Translations under genes and position numbers: made by a program
Shown: positions 1-7,889 of the stretch, one piece after another
Numbering within the stretch: position 1 is the first letter of the stretch
Layout of the letters: each line of letters opens with the position of its first letter
Assembly: GCA_021463905.1 (NCBI GenBank)
Contig: JAJTZA010000068.1
Location: forward strand, 1-49,292
Reading direction: 5' to 3'
Origin: Terrimicrobiaceae bacterium
GTDB lineage: Bacteria > Verrucomicrobiota > Verrucomicrobiia > Chthoniobacterales > Terrimicrobiaceae
Length of the DNA: 49,292 bases
Notes under the pieces: generated by a model
Seen by the model: the letters and a program-made list of their open reading frames with translations, nothing else
Told to the model about the DNA's origin: nothing
Database searches by the model: none

Positions 1-2120
1 GACGCGATCTGCAACCATGCAGGTTCCAAACGAAACGGGAGTTCGACAGGCGGCAGAGCCTCCACGTCATTCACAAAGACGGCGAGCTTGTTGTGGCCGG
101 TGAAAACCGCTGTGAGAGAATTCCATTCGCCTGGTTTGAAATTGCTCACTTGAATCGGGCCCATTGGCGCGATCTCCACCCGGTTAGAGTTCTGCCTGCC
201 GGACCAACGGTCGGGAATGATGCGGAGATTTCCCGCCTCATCCAGCAGCACTTCGATCCCCTGGTGTGGGTTGTCTTCACGAATTTCCGTATGGTGTGGC
301 CCGTAGATCAGCAGCCCCCAGCCTCGGTGCTTTCCATTGGAAACCCGAGCCACCACTTCGCAGGCGAAGCCGTTGAAAGCCAACTGACGCGAGGCCCAAG
401 TCCGACCATCCTTGCCCTCAAGAACCAGTTTGCCATCGCGATAATTCGACTGCAAAGAATCGCGGAAAAACCAACTGTCCTTGGGGTTATCAAAGTTGTC
501 CTCGACTAAGGGTGCTCCCTCGGATTTGTCAATGAAGTCCGTGAGCTTTCGCAGGCGAGGTGAGCGGTTCGCTGAAGATTCGGGACCTTCGGGAGGCTGA
601 GACCCGGATTTTCCCTCACTCTCGAAAAAGCCTTTTAAGCGTGGCCAAACACCTCCCTCGGCACGCTGAAACCGTGCGGCAAGCTGGTCCATGAATTCGC
701 CGGGGTCGTAAGCGTCCAAGAGTAATTGTTCCTTTTCCGAAAACCAACGTCCCCCGACCCAATCTTGAGCGGGGCTTTGTGACTCGGCATGGGAGGCACT
801 TGCGGGGGGCGTTTCGGAATTTTCCAGATGCTGGGATTCCGGCGCAAATAAAGACCCCACGGTTCCGCGCATGATCCATGCCGTGGATAAGACCGACACC
901 GCCAAGAGCAGCGAAAAAACAAGGGTGGTGGTAATGGCCGTGCGGTTCCGCCGAATAAATTTGGCCGCGATGTAGGTGCTGGAAGGAGGTCTTGCCGTGA
1001 CGGGCTTGTTTTCGTGATAGCGGATGAGATCGCGAACCAGATCGTCAGTTGATTGGTAACGCCGCTCCGGCTTTTTCTCCATCGCCTTGTGCGCGATCCA
1101 ATCCAGCTCGGAGCGGAGGGCTTTGCGCAGAGTCTTGGGAGAATGGTTCCGGTTCGCCGCGATTTGGAAGGCTTTGCCGGCGGGCAGATATTGCAGACGC
1201 AGCGATGGACGGGGCGGATCCACATCACAAACAATGCGTCGAATTTCCGAAATATCTTTTCCAGAAAAATCGAAGGGAGGCAGGCCGCAGAGCAATTCGT
1301 AGAGCAAGGTTCCGATTCCGTAGATGTCGGTGCGGGCATCAATCTTTGCACCATTTCTCCCCGCCTGCTCGGGGCTCATGCAGTACGGAGTGCCCACCAA
1401 CTGATCGGCAATGGTGAAAAGCGTGTCATCCGTGAGCCTGCCTTCGAATGCCTTCGCCACTCCGAAATCTATCACCTTCACCACAGACTCATTGCAACCG
1501 GCGACAAGAATATTGCTCGGCTTGATGTCGCGATGGATCACGCCTTTCTGGTGGGCGTGGCCCATGGCCTCGCAAACCCAGGTCACCAGCGCGATGCGAT
1601 CCCTGATGGAAAGCTGATGTTCGTCGCAAAATTCCGTGATGGGAATTCCCTCCACCATCTCCATAACAAAATAGGGACGGCCAGTCGGAGTAGAGCCCGC
1701 ATCATAAACCCGGGCGATATTTGGATGCTCCATGCGGGCCAGAGCCTGACGCTCCGCCGCAAAACGGGCCAACACCTCGCGGGTATCCATTCCGGGTTTG
1801 ATCAGTTTGAGAGCCACCAGACGCTCGATCGGCTCGGTCTGTCGGGCCTTCCAGACCACACCGAATCCCCCTTCGCCAAGGGGTTCGATCAACTCATACG
1901 GGCCGATTCGGTCACCCGGCTTCGCCCCCGCCAAACCGTAAAATTCCTCCAGCGGGCGAGTGGACGTTTCAAAAAAATTGTCAGCAGACGAGTGTTCCTC
2001 CAACTGCCTAATAACCTCGGCTCGCAAGGTTTCATCTCCCGCGCACTGGGTCTCGAGGAACACCTCCCGCTCATCGGCGGGGAGTTCCAGAGCTTCCAGA
2101 GCGATTTCTTGCGCGTTCAT
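1..2120 (-). CDS. Membrane Ser/Thr protein kinase with extracytoplasmic LamG-like domain, partial (C-terminus outside window)
   Basis: This reading frame is absent from the ORF track because it has no stop before the window edge. I read it from the ATG complementary to 2118-2120, and about 706 codons are open. A short N-terminal stretch precedes a complete Hanks-type kinase domain: glycine loop GEGGFGVV near residue 82, ALK lysine near 105, HRDIKPSN near 196 and DFG near 218. A single hydrophobic segment (ITTTLVFSLLLAVSVLSTAW) follows, then an extracytoplasmic part with a jelly-roll, LamG/DUF1080-like look (VEDNFDNPKDSWFF, GWGLLIYGPHH). The family phosphorylates cytoplasmic targets in response to an outside signal. 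It lies 31 bp downstream of an ECF sigma factor on the same strand, a pairing common in Planctomycetes and Verrucomicrobia, so the sigma factor is the likely partner. The ligand is unknown. Confidence 0.9.
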   Translation of the reverse strand, partial: MNAQEIALEALELPADEREVFLETQCAGDETLRAEVIRQLEEHSSADNFFETSTRPLEEFYGLAGAKPGDRIGPYELIEPLGEGGFGVVWKARQTEPIERLVALKLIKPGMDTREVLARFAAERQALARMEHPNIARVYDAGSTPTGRPYFVMEMVEGIPITEFCDEHQLSIRDRIALVTWVCEAMGHAHQKGVIHRDIKPSNILVAGCNESVVKVIDFGVAKAFEGRLTDDTLFTIADQLVGTPYCMSPEQAGRNGAKIDARTDIYGIGTLLYELLCGLPPFDFSGKDISEIRRIVCDVDPPRPSLRLQYLPAGKAFQIAANRNHSPKTLRKALRSELDWIAHKAMEKKPERRYQSTDDLVRDLIRYHENKPVTARPPSSTYIAAKFIRRNRTAITTTLVFSLLLAVSVLSTAWIMRGTVGSLFAPESQHLENSETPPASASHAESQSPAQDWVGGRWFSEKEQLLLDAYDPGEFMDQLAARFQRAEGGVWPRLKGFFESEGKSGSQPPEGPESSANRSPRLRKLTDFIDKSEGAPLVEDNFDNPKDSWFFRDSLQSNYRDGKLVLEGKDGRTWASRQLAFNGFACEVVARVSNGKHRGWGLLIYGPHHTEIREDNPHQGIEVLLDEAGNLRIIPDRWSGRQNSNRVEIAPMGPIQVSNFKPGEWNSLTAVFTGHNKLAVFVNDVEALPPVELPFRLEPAWLQIA

Positions 2121-2151
2121 TCGTGAGGGGAATCAGGAGGTGGACACACGT

Positions 2152-2698
2152 TCAGCTTGCTCCCTGAATTTTCTGAAAGAGCCAGAGCTTGGCCTGATTC
2201 CAATGACGACGGACGGTCTTTTCATTCATCTCCATCATCGAAGCGATCTCCTCATTCCCCATTCCGCAGAAGAACCGCAGCTTCACAATTTCCGCCTGCT
2301 CGGGGTGGGCGGCTTCGAGTTCCGCCAGTGCCTCGTGGATGGCAAGCACCCGCTCATCGGTGGGTGGTTCCGGGATTTCGATTTCCGCAATGTCAAGGGG
2401 CTGCTCCCCGGCACCCCGTTTTGCAGCCAACCGACGGCGGGCCCGTTCCACGAGAATCCGCCGCATGGCCTCGGAGGCTGCCGCAAAAAACTGCGCCTGA
2501 TCCCGCCACTGAGTCGGTGCCGAGCGGATCCAGCCGCATCCATGCCTCATGAACCAAGACGGTGGCATTCAGCGTAACCCCCGGTCGTTCCGTGCTCATC
2601 TTCGAGCGGGCCAGCGATTTCAGCTCACCGTAAATCCTGACGACAAGAGCTCCCTGTGATTCGCCTTCACCTGAAAAGTGGATTGTTTTCGATTGCAT
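2152..2698 (-). pseudogene. ECF-type sigma factor (TIGR02999/sigma70_ECF-like) with a single frameshift
   Basis: Two overlapping ORFs in different frames together make one full-length sigma factor of about 180 residues, the normal family size. The first (from ATG 2698) carries the region-2 signatures YGELKSLARSKM and TVLVHEAWMRL. The second carries WRDQAQFFAAASEAMRRILVERARRR and the region-4 helix-turn-helix EEIASMMEMNEKTVRRHWNQ, ending at 2152. The switch must fall near 2510-2545, around GGCACCGACTCAGTGGCGG. Going from the first frame to the second means skipping one base, so there is a 1-nt insertion (or 2-nt deletion) relative to the family. Both halves are otherwise well conserved, so this is a recent lesion, a sequencing error or, less likely, recoding. 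If real, the downstream kinase has lost its sigma partner. Confidence 0.8.
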
Positions 2699-2803
2699 CA
2701 GATGATCTTGAAGTGTTCTGAGTTTGCGTCACTTGGTCAAACCAAAGATAGATGGTGCAAAAAGGAAATTGCGGCGCGTCCCAGTTTGCCATTTGATGCG
2801 CAC

Positions 2804-3907
2804 ATGAGTATTTCCGCCATTGATGGCCTCAGGGCCCGGCGTCCGCATCTGTTTCAATCGCCGGAATTTTGGCGTTCCCGCTGGGAGCATGTGGTGCGGC
2901 AGGCGGAAAGCGTTGCCTGCGGACAGGCTCAAGAGATTGGTGAGAGCGCAAGCGGACGCAAAATTCCGGCATTTTTTTACGGGGCCTTCGAGCCGGTGTC
3001 TCCGACGGCCACGATTTCCAGCGCGATGGCCTCGGATCGTCCTGGTGCCTTCTATGCGCCTTCGCAGCGAAAAACCCTCTCGCTTGCGCTCATCGGCTCG
3101 ATTCATGGCGGAGAAACCGAGGGCATCGCCTGCTGTCTGAGTCTCCTCCGGCTGCTCGAGACCGGTCGGGATTGGCGGGGTCAACCCCGGCCCGCATTGC
3201 TGGATAAAATGAGCCGTGTTCGTCTGAGCATTGTCCCGTGTCTGAACCCAGACGGGCGCATCGCCGCAGGCGTGGATCATTTATGCGGTGGCGAGCTGGA
3301 GGATCTGTTTCTCGTGCAACAGGGCCTTCTGGCGGATGGGACTCTCTTTCGCGGGCGTAAGATCAAGGAGACGCAGCCCATTCCGCCGGGGATGCTGCAA
3401 TTCATGGGGGGGTATTACAATGCAGCGGGAGTCAATCTGCAGCATGATGATTTTCTCGGGCCAGAAATTGCTCCAGAAAACCGGGCCATCCAAAAAATGT
3501 TTCGGAGAGAGATTCCTGACGCCTTTCTGACCATGCACGCGCATGGAGCGCGGGCGGCATTTCTGGCTCCGGACGGACTGCTTCCTCCGGGTTACCAACG
3601 GAAGCAAACCGGGGCGGTTGGGTTTATTCTGGGAGAGATGCACCGGCAGGGAATACCATTTCTGGCTTCCGAGGACATCACGACGCCGCCATGGAGTTTT
3701 TATTTTCAGGTCTGGCTGCATTTTATGACCGGGGCGACGCCGTTGCTCTTTGAGTTCAGTCATGGACTGGCCATGCAACCAGCATCGCTCGAGCAAATTA
3801 TGGAAACCGGCTACTGCGTTTTCGAAGCATGGTTGGACTACAATCTGGCCTTCAGCCCCCGCCCCGCGACTCCCGACTTGTTTGGCGCGACCACGCCCGC
3901 CGCGTAG
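2804..3907 (+). CDS. M14-family zinc carboxypeptidase-like protein
   Basis: A 367-residue protein if started at ATG 2804; the longer ORF from 2678 would overlap the divergent sigma factor start and adds an unconvincing N-terminus. It shows the M14 zinc signature HxxE in GSIHGGETEGI (His101, Glu104), a later His in TMHAHG (about residues 245-247) and a candidate catalytic Glu in LLFEFSHG near the C-terminus. The family cleaves C-terminal residues from peptides or related amide bonds; succinylglutamate-desuccinylase-like relatives act on small molecules, so the substrate is open. There is no obvious signal peptide, suggesting cytoplasmic action. A degenerate fragment homologous to codons around residues 42-76 lies at 5785-5892, showing that a second copy once existed. 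Confidence 0.75.
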   Translation: MSISAIDGLRARRPHLFQSPEFWRSRWEHVVRQAESVACGQAQEIGESASGRKIPAFFYGAFEPVSPTATISSAMASDRPGAFYAPSQRKTLSLALIGSIHGGETEGIACCLSLLRLLETGRDWRGQPRPALLDKMSRVRLSIVPCLNPDGRIAAGVDHLCGGELEDLFLVQQGLLADGTLFRGRKIKETQPIPPGMLQFMGGYYNAAGVNLQHDDFLGPEIAPENRAIQKMFRREIPDAFLTMHAHGARAAFLAPDGLLPPGYQRKQTGAVGFILGEMHRQGIPFLASEDITTPPWSFYFQVWLHFMTGATPLLFEFSHGLAMQPASLEQIMETGYCVFEAWLDYNLAFSPRPATPDLFGATTPAA

Positions 3908-3927
3908 TCGGCCGTCTGCGCGATGTC

Positions 3928-4100
3928 CTATTTGCGGCGTCCCTGCCAGAAATCGTTGGGCATTTCGGCAACGGTTTTAGGAACTTCTTCGCGCGTGATG
4001 GCGCGGACATGGTGGTGTAAATGCTCCGGAACATCCACGGAGAGTCCGGCATGTCCTCTTTGGCCAGCGGGAAAAGCAAGGGGCTGAGAAAACACGGATG
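3928..4100 (-). pseudogene. Remnant of a second pseudopilin gene (internal deletion)
   Basis: In two frames this stretch encodes pieces of the pseudopilin at 5893-6660. PLAKEDMPDSPWMFRSIYT matches its PLAKVDAPDTQWMFRGIYT, and the next segment AITREEVPKTVAEMPNDFWQ is identical to its C-terminus. The intervening portion (roughly 270 bp in the intact gene) is missing and the two parts are out of frame. The remnant ends at the same stop position as the intact copy and lies convergent to the carboxypeptidase gene, filling the 213-bp gap before hipA. It has no promoter or start and should be non-functional. Confidence 0.8.
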
Positions 4101-4120
4101 AGCGATGACCCGATCTGATT

Positions 4121-5428
4121 TCACGATTTTCCGATAATCCGGCGCGGAGCTTTGAGTGGAGGCGGATCGGAGAACCCCAAAAAGGCTTCGCCGGATTTCC
4201 AATCACCCAAGGCGTACGTGCGTTTATTCCTTAAATCGCTTACGCCTTCGCGCCACGCATTGAGCAGATGCTTGCCGATCTCGCGAAAGCCGGGGTGTTC
4301 TTTCATCGCCCGTCGCACCCGGGGGGCCGTGTCGGAAATGGCATCTCCGATTTTTTCGACGAGAGCCGCTTGCTCCCGTGGCGGAATGCCGAAATTTCCT
4401 GCGAGGAACTTTTCGAGATTTTTTCCGGGTTGCCAGGTCTTTTTTCCCATGAACGAGATACCGGGCGGACTGTCTTTATGCTCGGCATAAACACAGGTGG
4501 TCAGCATGTCGTAAACGGGCGCGATTTGAACGTCTGCCCTTGAAGTGTAGGTCAGGGCGATGTTCTTGGCGTGGCAGTCGGCATTGCGCAACGCGTAGGT
4601 CAGCAGGATTGTGGCGGCCAGATGATGAAAAGTTTCCCGTTGCTTTGCTCCAGGAACGTTATCCCGCACGGCTTTGCCAATGCGTTCCCATGTTGTCTCG
4701 TATTTGGCTGATGGCCGCATGCCGAGCAGGGCGCAGAAATCTTCCAGCCCGTATTTTGGCTGGCCATCCCCATCCACATCGAACCGATGGACGACGAGTG
4801 CCTGCCCATCCTGGGAAACTTCTGTGCGAGCCGTGGGCACGATTTTGGCCGCTACTTGCATGCCCAGATGTTCGTTCAGGGCGACGAAAGGCAGATGTTG
4901 TGACGACCCTTTGACGATGTGCCTGCGCGTGAAAAGAGTCGCCTTGCCGTATTGTGAAAAGCGCGATCCTTTTTGCACATCCAGAAACTTCGGCACGACA
5001 CCCGACACGCCACTGGTCGCATACTTGCGCACCAGCGCCGAAAATGCCGCCTCGGAATTATCGCCTTTCAGTAATTCCGCCACATCCAAAGGCGTGACAG
5101 GTTCGTTCAAATCGGCTCCAGGGACAGCAACTTGCAGGCGACCGATCATGTTTCGTCCGACAATCGAGAGTAACGTGATGGGACTGGCTCCGATATGGCG
5201 GCCAAACTGTTCTTCCAGCACATGCAGCAGATATCCCTCGGGAAGATTCATGCGAAAAATTGGGTGCAGGGGATCGTCCCAAACCCATGACTCCGTCCGC
5301 ACTGGCATGGTCAGCGAGACCAAATGATTCGGATCCGCGCCTGCCTCATAGGTCAGAACGCTCTTGAAATCACCAATGCTTTCCAACGTGGCCACCGGCT
5401 TGCTCAAGACGAATACCGTCAGTTTCAT
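4121..5428 (-). CDS. hipA: HipA-type serine/threonine kinase toxin
   Basis: A 435-residue protein of normal HipA length. The HipA catalytic motif NADCHAKN is at residues 282-289 (general-base Asp284, His286, Lys288, Asn289), the metal-binding YDMLT at 306-310 and the flexible SGVSGVVPK loop at 139-147. HipA toxins phosphorylate translation components such as glutamyl-tRNA synthetase and induce dormancy. Its start overlaps the hipB stop by 4 bases (ATGA), indicating translational coupling. The module sits between two decayed copies of a carboxypeptidase/pseudopilin pair, so it may have arrived by insertion or been trapped during a duplication. No lesion is visible, so it is probably active and neutralised by the adjacent HipB. 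Confidence 0.92.
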   Translation of the reverse strand: MKLTVFVLSKPVATLESIGDFKSVLTYEAGADPNHLVSLTMPVRTESWVWDDPLHPIFRMNLPEGYLLHVLEEQFGRHIGASPITLLSIVGRNMIGRLQVAVPGADLNEPVTPLDVAELLKGDNSEAAFSALVRKYATSGVSGVVPKFLDVQKGSRFSQYGKATLFTRRHIVKGSSQHLPFVALNEHLGMQVAAKIVPTARTEVSQDGQALVVHRFDVDGDGQPKYGLEDFCALLGMRPSAKYETTWERIGKAVRDNVPGAKQRETFHHLAATILLTYALRNADCHAKNIALTYTSRADVQIAPVYDMLTTCVYAEHKDSPPGISFMGKKTWQPGKNLEKFLAGNFGIPPREQAALVEKIGDAISDTAPRVRRAMKEHPGFREIGKHLLNAWREGVSDLRNKRTYALGDWKSGEAFLGFSDPPPLKAPRRIIGKS

Positions 5429-5676
5429 GACCCGCGCTCCTTCCGCAATTCATCCAGCGAACCCGCCGTGCCTTTTTCTGCAAACTGAATTTCCATCCCC
5501 AAAACCGCCAGCACGGCCAGCAGTTTCCGGGCTCCAAATTCCGCCGTCCGCCCTTGTTCAAATCGAGATAATGTTTCTGGAGTAATGCCTGACTGTGAGG
5601 CCACAACACCTTGCCGTTGTTTCAGGATCTTGCGTCGTTTTGCCACAGCTTCTCCTAGCTCTTGGAGTGTCGTCAT
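5425..5676 (-). CDS. hipB: HipB-type XRE antitoxin
   Basis: I place the start at the ATG complementary to 5674-5676 (MTTLQELGEAV), giving 83 residues. The ORF track extends to 5733, but its extra 19 residues read through the promoter and palindrome. The protein is an XRE helix-turn-helix (VASQSGITPETLSRFEQGR), the Cro/CI fold used by HipB to bind HipA and the operator. The C-terminal part (KLLAVLAVLGMEIQFAEK) is typical of short HipB proteins. There is no Shine-Dalgarno sequence because an 18-bp palindrome abuts the start codon. A -35-like TTGGAA and -10-like TATATA end just before the ATG, so the mRNA is probably leaderless. Confidence 0.88.
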   Translation of the reverse strand: MTTLQELGEAVAKRRKILKQRQGVVASQSGITPETLSRFEQGRTAEFGARKLLAVLAVLGMEIQFAEKGTAGSLDELRKERGS

Positions 5677-5694
5677 ATTGATATATATATCAAT
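5677..5694. promoter_or_regulatory. Perfect palindrome, probable HipB operator
   Basis: ATTGATATATATATCAAT is an exact 18-bp inverted repeat directly adjoining the hipB start codon. It overlaps the predicted -10 hexamer (TTGGAA, 16 bp, TATATA on the minus strand). HipB proteins repress their own operons by binding such palindromes, so this is the best candidate autoregulatory site. Only one copy is seen, whereas E. coli hipBA has four. Confidence 0.7.
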
Positions 5695-5784
5695 AAAACT
5701 CAGAGTTCCAAGAAGAATTGACATAAATTTCAAAAAAATGCCCCAATGAGGGCCGCCTCTCGAATTTTACTTTCTCCCCACGAT

Positions 5785-5892
5785 GGCAGGCGCAAGAGAT
5801 TGGTAAGAGCGCAGGCGGAAGAAAAATTCCTGCGTTTTTCACGAGGCGTTCGAACTGGTCTCCTCGACGGTCACGATTTCCTGTGCGGTGAT
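5785..5892 (+). pseudogene. Fragment of a second M14 carboxypeptidase gene
   Basis: The DNA from about 5785 to 5892 aligns with 2925-3030 of the intact carboxypeptidase gene with only scattered substitutions and small indels (shared words include AAGAGATTGGT and CACGATTTCC). It holds no start, no zinc motif and no continuation, and it runs directly into the stop codon of the intact pseudopilin. This mirrors the other copy, where the carboxypeptidase is whole and the pseudopilin is the fragment. Confidence 0.78.
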
Positions 5893-6660
5893 CTATTTGC
5901 GGCGTCCCTGCCAGAAATCATTGGGCATTTCGGCGACGGTTTTAGGAACTTCTTCGCGCGTGATGGCGCGGACGCTTCCATCGGCAAACGCCACGTTCAC
6001 ATTTTTGTTGTGCCTGCTCTCCAGCTTTTGCCACGACTCCTCGTTGTTGACTCCAGCAATGGCAGCAAGGTAATGACCGAAAAATTCCATGTAGAGCATC
6101 ATTTTTGAAGGTTCATGCACGCTCAAGCGATTGAGAACACTATTGCTGTTCCCCCCCGTACCTGGGCAATAGGCGTTTTGGGCATAGCTCAGACCATATT
6201 TGACGGGTTTGTTGGTGACAGGGTCTGTATAGGTGGAGGGAGTGTAAATCCCTCGGAACATCCACTGAGTGTCCGGCGCGTCCACTTTAGCCAATGGGCA
6301 CACCAAGGGGCTATTCATGTAATTTTCGCCGGTGCCGGGGATTTTTCCAAGATAGGGGATGAGATAATTGGAAAAAACAGTTCCTACTGCGCTGGGTGGC
6401 CAGTCGCCATTATGGTCGTTGGAATAGGTTGCTGATGCCGCACTGATTTGTCTCAGGTTGGAAACACATCGCATCATGGCCGCCTTTTTATGCACGCTCT
6501 TCAAGGAAGGCATGAGGAGAGCGACTAGTACAGCCAGAATGGCCACGATGGCGAGGATTTCGATCAGCGACAGACCACGACAGGAGGACGCCTCACTTCG
6601 GAGAAAAATTGGCGGGCGGCGGGTTCGTTTAGTTTTGGGGATCATGGAGGAGTTCCTCAA
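5893..6660 (-). CDS. Type II secretion/pseudopilin-like protein with prepilin N-terminus
   Basis: Up to 255 residues. After a basic leader comes the prepilin peptidase motif and hydrophobic helix (GLSLIEILAIVAILAVLVAL) with the conserved Glu at mature position 5. The C-terminus carries RHNKNVNVAFADGSVR, the H-X9-DG-like pattern of the DUF1559-type pseudopilins abundant in PVC bacteria. Such proteins are inserted by the prepilin pathway and are thought to form surface or periplasmic structures; individual roles are mostly unknown. The start at 6660 or 6645 overlaps the end of the ceramidase-like gene, so it is the last gene of an operon with the DegT and ceramidase-like genes. A truncated paralogue remains at 3928-4100. 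Confidence 0.8.
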   Translation of the reverse strand: MRNSSMIPKTKRTRRPPIFLRSEASSCRGLSLIEILAIVAILAVLVALLMPSLKSVHKKAAMMRCVSNLRQISAASATYSNDHNGDWPPSAVGTVFSNYLIPYLGKIPGTGENYMNSPLVCPLAKVDAPDTQWMFRGIYTPSTYTDPVTNKPVKYGLSYAQNAYCPGTGGNSNSVLNRLSVHEPSKMMLYMEFFGHYLAAIAGVNNEESWQKLESRHNKNVNVAFADGSVRAITREEVPKTVAEMPNDFWQGRRK

Positions 6661-7867
6661 GGGCTTTATTTAATCGTTCCTCGATTTGCGGTGTGGCCAG
6701 GCTGGCTGTTGGTTCGTAACCACCCTCCTCGAACATTGCTGCGGTGGGCAGATAAAAATAGGTTGAGTTTCCATGAGATGCGCAGGCGACCAGCGCTTCC
6801 GGAGCAAGCGACTGTGCGTAAATCTGGTATTCGACAACCGCCTCCGAGGGGAACGAAAGAATGTGGACGCCCTCGCCCAGACTCAGCCGATAGAGCGAGA
6901 TATTTTCCCACTTTTCCTGTTCTTTGGCCAAGAGCCGCTTTGCTTCTTCCAATAGACTGGTCTCTTTTTCAGTCCAATCAAAAGGGAAGAGGAACTCCGC
7001 ACGGGCAAAAGAAATCGGGCCGAGTGGTCGCTCCTCAAGATGCTGGATATTGGACACCAATCCCCCTCCCATGCGGCAACCCATCATCCGCAGACTTTTC
7101 TCCTTGTCGCCAAGAAAATATTTCCCAAGGGTCACGTCGCCGGAGCAACCCGTCAAATACATGTGGAATATCCCATCCCCCAGTGTGCTTTCCGCGTAAG
7201 CCAGTGCCACACCGGGCATATCTGCGCTCACGAGGCTGCGATGGTAGGCGGTCATGGGATGAGTGGCATAAAAATGCAGAGCCACCAGCGGTTTCCCGTT
7301 ATTGTCCGCCAGAGCGATTGTGCGCAGGAGTGGGTCAATTTTTCCCACCGGACGCGCACGGAGTCTCGGGTCATCGCACATGCTGAATCGCGTGGCAACG
7401 CTGCGTCCGTTCTCGATGATGCGCCGATTGGCTGCCAAACCACTCATTCGCTGCTCAGCAACCATCAGTTTGGCCGCCACCGACCATTCAGCTGCAGCCG
7501 TTTCGCGGACGGTCGTCTCCAGCCTTGCGATGGTCTGCTCGGCATAACCAAGATCTGAAGTCAGAAATCCAACTGCCTCGATATCGGATGTCGCTGTGAT
7601 GCGCATGCTGTCGTGTTGGTGCAGGCAATGTAGAAGCACGCGCTCCTCTTCAATTTGGGCCGCTGCGGCAATGCGTCGTCGCCAGTCCAGCCATGCCTGT
7701 CCCCAGATGTAGAGGAAATCGCAGGCGACAAGTGCTGCGCGATTGATGCCATCATCGAGCAAGATCCCCCGGATAAAAATGGGAGAGTCCACTCCCTGAC
7801 AAACGCTGTAAGCCATGAACGCCCCGACTGAAGGAGTCACATCAATCTGGAAGGTGGTGAATTTCAT
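6629..7867 (-). CDS. Neutral/alkaline ceramidase-like hydrolase
   Basis: I place the start at ATG 7867 (MKFTTFQIDVTPSVG), 22 bp after the DegT stop, rather than at 7912 inside the DegT gene; this gives 412 residues. Family-like features are the N-terminal I-D-VTPSVG segment, LLHCLHQHDS (His cluster at the position of the ceramidase THTHSGP motif), HFYATHPMTAYHRSLVSADMP and LTGCSGDVTLGKY. Neutral ceramidase-like proteins (PF04734) are zinc amidases. Many environmental members have no demonstrated lipid substrate and sit in carbohydrate clusters. There is no clear signal peptide. It is the middle gene of the DegT-ceramidase-pseudopilin operon headed by the 9138 element. Confidence 0.68.
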   Translation of the reverse strand: MKFTTFQIDVTPSVGAFMAYSVCQGVDSPIFIRGILLDDGINRAALVACDFLYIWGQAWLDWRRRIAAAAQIEEERVLLHCLHQHDSMRITATSDIEAVGFLTSDLGYAEQTIARLETTVRETAAAEWSVAAKLMVAEQRMSGLAANRRIIENGRSVATRFSMCDDPRLRARPVGKIDPLLRTIALADNNGKPLVALHFYATHPMTAYHRSLVSADMPGVALAYAESTLGDGIFHMYLTGCSGDVTLGKYFLGDKEKSLRMMGCRMGGGLVSNIQHLEERPLGPISFARAEFLFPFDWTEKETSLLEEAKRLLAKEQEKWENISLYRLSLGEGVHILSFPSEAVVEYQIYAQSLAPEALVACASHGNSTYFYLPTAAMFEEGGYEPTASLATPQIEERLNKALEELLHDPQN

Positions 7868-7889
7868 GGCAACGGAACTGCCATTTCCC

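Noticed and set aside
635-1354. 239-aa minus-strand ORF in the track
   Set aside because: It is an out-of-frame shadow of the kinase gene, whose true frame runs off the left edge.
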